A stretch of 5,642 nt of DNA from Acidobacteriota bacterium (GTDB lineage Bacteria; Acidobacteriota; Terriglobia; Terriglobales; Acidobacteriaceae). Positions within the stretch are counted from its first letter, which is position 1. Each line of letters begins with the position of its first letter. Position numbers and translations under genes: made by a program. The stretch spans positions 1-5,642 of the forward strand of contig JAJZNH010000662.1 in assembly GCA_021811745.1 (NCBI GenBank). Direction: 5' to 3'. Positions 5,386 through 5,642 of the stretch are shown here, in pieces. Under the pieces are notes generated by a model, which was given only the letters and a program-made list of their open reading frames with translations, made no database searches and was not told the DNA's origin.

Positions 5386-5642
5386 ATGAAAAATTGGATT
5401 CGATCCATGGTGGTACTGACTGCTGTAATTTGTGTGACCGCAGCGATGAGCTTTGCTGCGTCCCCTGGCGAGGCGATTTTTAAAGCCCATTGCCAGGCAT
5501 GTCATGGTGCGACCGGCACCCCGAGCGCCGGCATTGCCAAGATGCTCGGTGTGAAGGCTGTCTCCGATCCGGCGATGAAGAAGCTGACTGCAGCGGAGAT
5601 GATTGCCGCCGTGAAGAGCGGCAAAGGCAAGATGCCGTCCTT
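5386..5642 (+). CDS. Small monohaem class I cytochrome c (copy 2, cut by the right edge)
   Basis: The window holds 85 codons, and by comparison with copy 1 roughly 20 residues are missing at the C-terminus. The signal peptide is MKNWIRSMVV onward, with a hydrophobic core at 8-20 and SFA or FAA cleavage at 24-25. The haem site is CQACH at 36-40. Met83 in GKGKMPS is the likely axial ligand. Over the 58 residues from GEA to GKMP plus one, it matches copy 1 at 42 positions without a gap, so the two genes are a tandem duplication that has diverged mostly by conservative changes. Its own ribosome site and a 190-base gap separate it from copy 1. The likely role is as a second periplasmic shuttle, perhaps with a different potential, partner or expression condition. 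The start could be three bases earlier, at 5383. Confidence 0.9.
   Translation, partial: MKNWIRSMVVLTAVICVTAAMSFAASPGEAIFKAHCQACHGATGTPSAGIAKMLGVKAVSDPAMKKLTAAEMIAAVKSGKGKMPS

Overview
The window looks like a chromosomal piece from a free-living Gram-negative bacterium with an outer membrane and multihaem electron transport. GC is moderately high. The combination of a Crp/Fnr regulator, a decahaem cytochrome, a very large outer-membrane barrel and tandem small cytochromes c is most reminiscent of Acidobacteriota. That assignment is an inference from gene style and layout; nothing here proves the taxon.

Layout. On the minus strand, positions 1-466 hold the first 155 residues of a Crp/Fnr-family regulator whose C-terminal half, including the DNA-binding helix-turn-helix, lies outside the window. 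A 555-base divergent intergenic region follows (467-1021). It contains two CRP-like dyads with the perfect core GTGA-N6-TCAC, at 627-642 and 812-827. All genes to the right are on the plus strand: a periplasmic decahaem c-type cytochrome of the MtrA/PioA/DmsE type (1022-1987), an 852-residue outer-membrane beta-barrel of probable MtrB/PioB type (2107-4665), a 105-residue monohaem class I cytochrome c (4878-5195), and a second, closely similar monohaem cytochrome c cut by the right edge (5386-5642). The three gaps between these genes (119, 212 and 190 bases) each carry at least one possible RNA hairpin, and each downstream gene has its own Shine-Dalgarno sequence.

How it may work. A decahaem MtrA-type protein plugged into an MtrB/PioB-type barrel makes a wire that carries electrons across the outer membrane. 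The two small soluble cytochromes would be the periplasmic shuttles linking that wire to the inner membrane, as proposed for MtoD beside MtoAB. The set therefore reads as an extracellular electron transfer locus, for oxidation of Fe(II) or another external donor, or for reduction of an external acceptor. Direction cannot be read from sequence. No MtrC/OmcA-like surface cytochrome and no inner-membrane quinol oxidoreductase is visible, though the window is short and open at both ends. The adjacent Crp/Fnr protein, with a Cys-x2-Cys-x8-Cys cluster, is the obvious candidate regulator.
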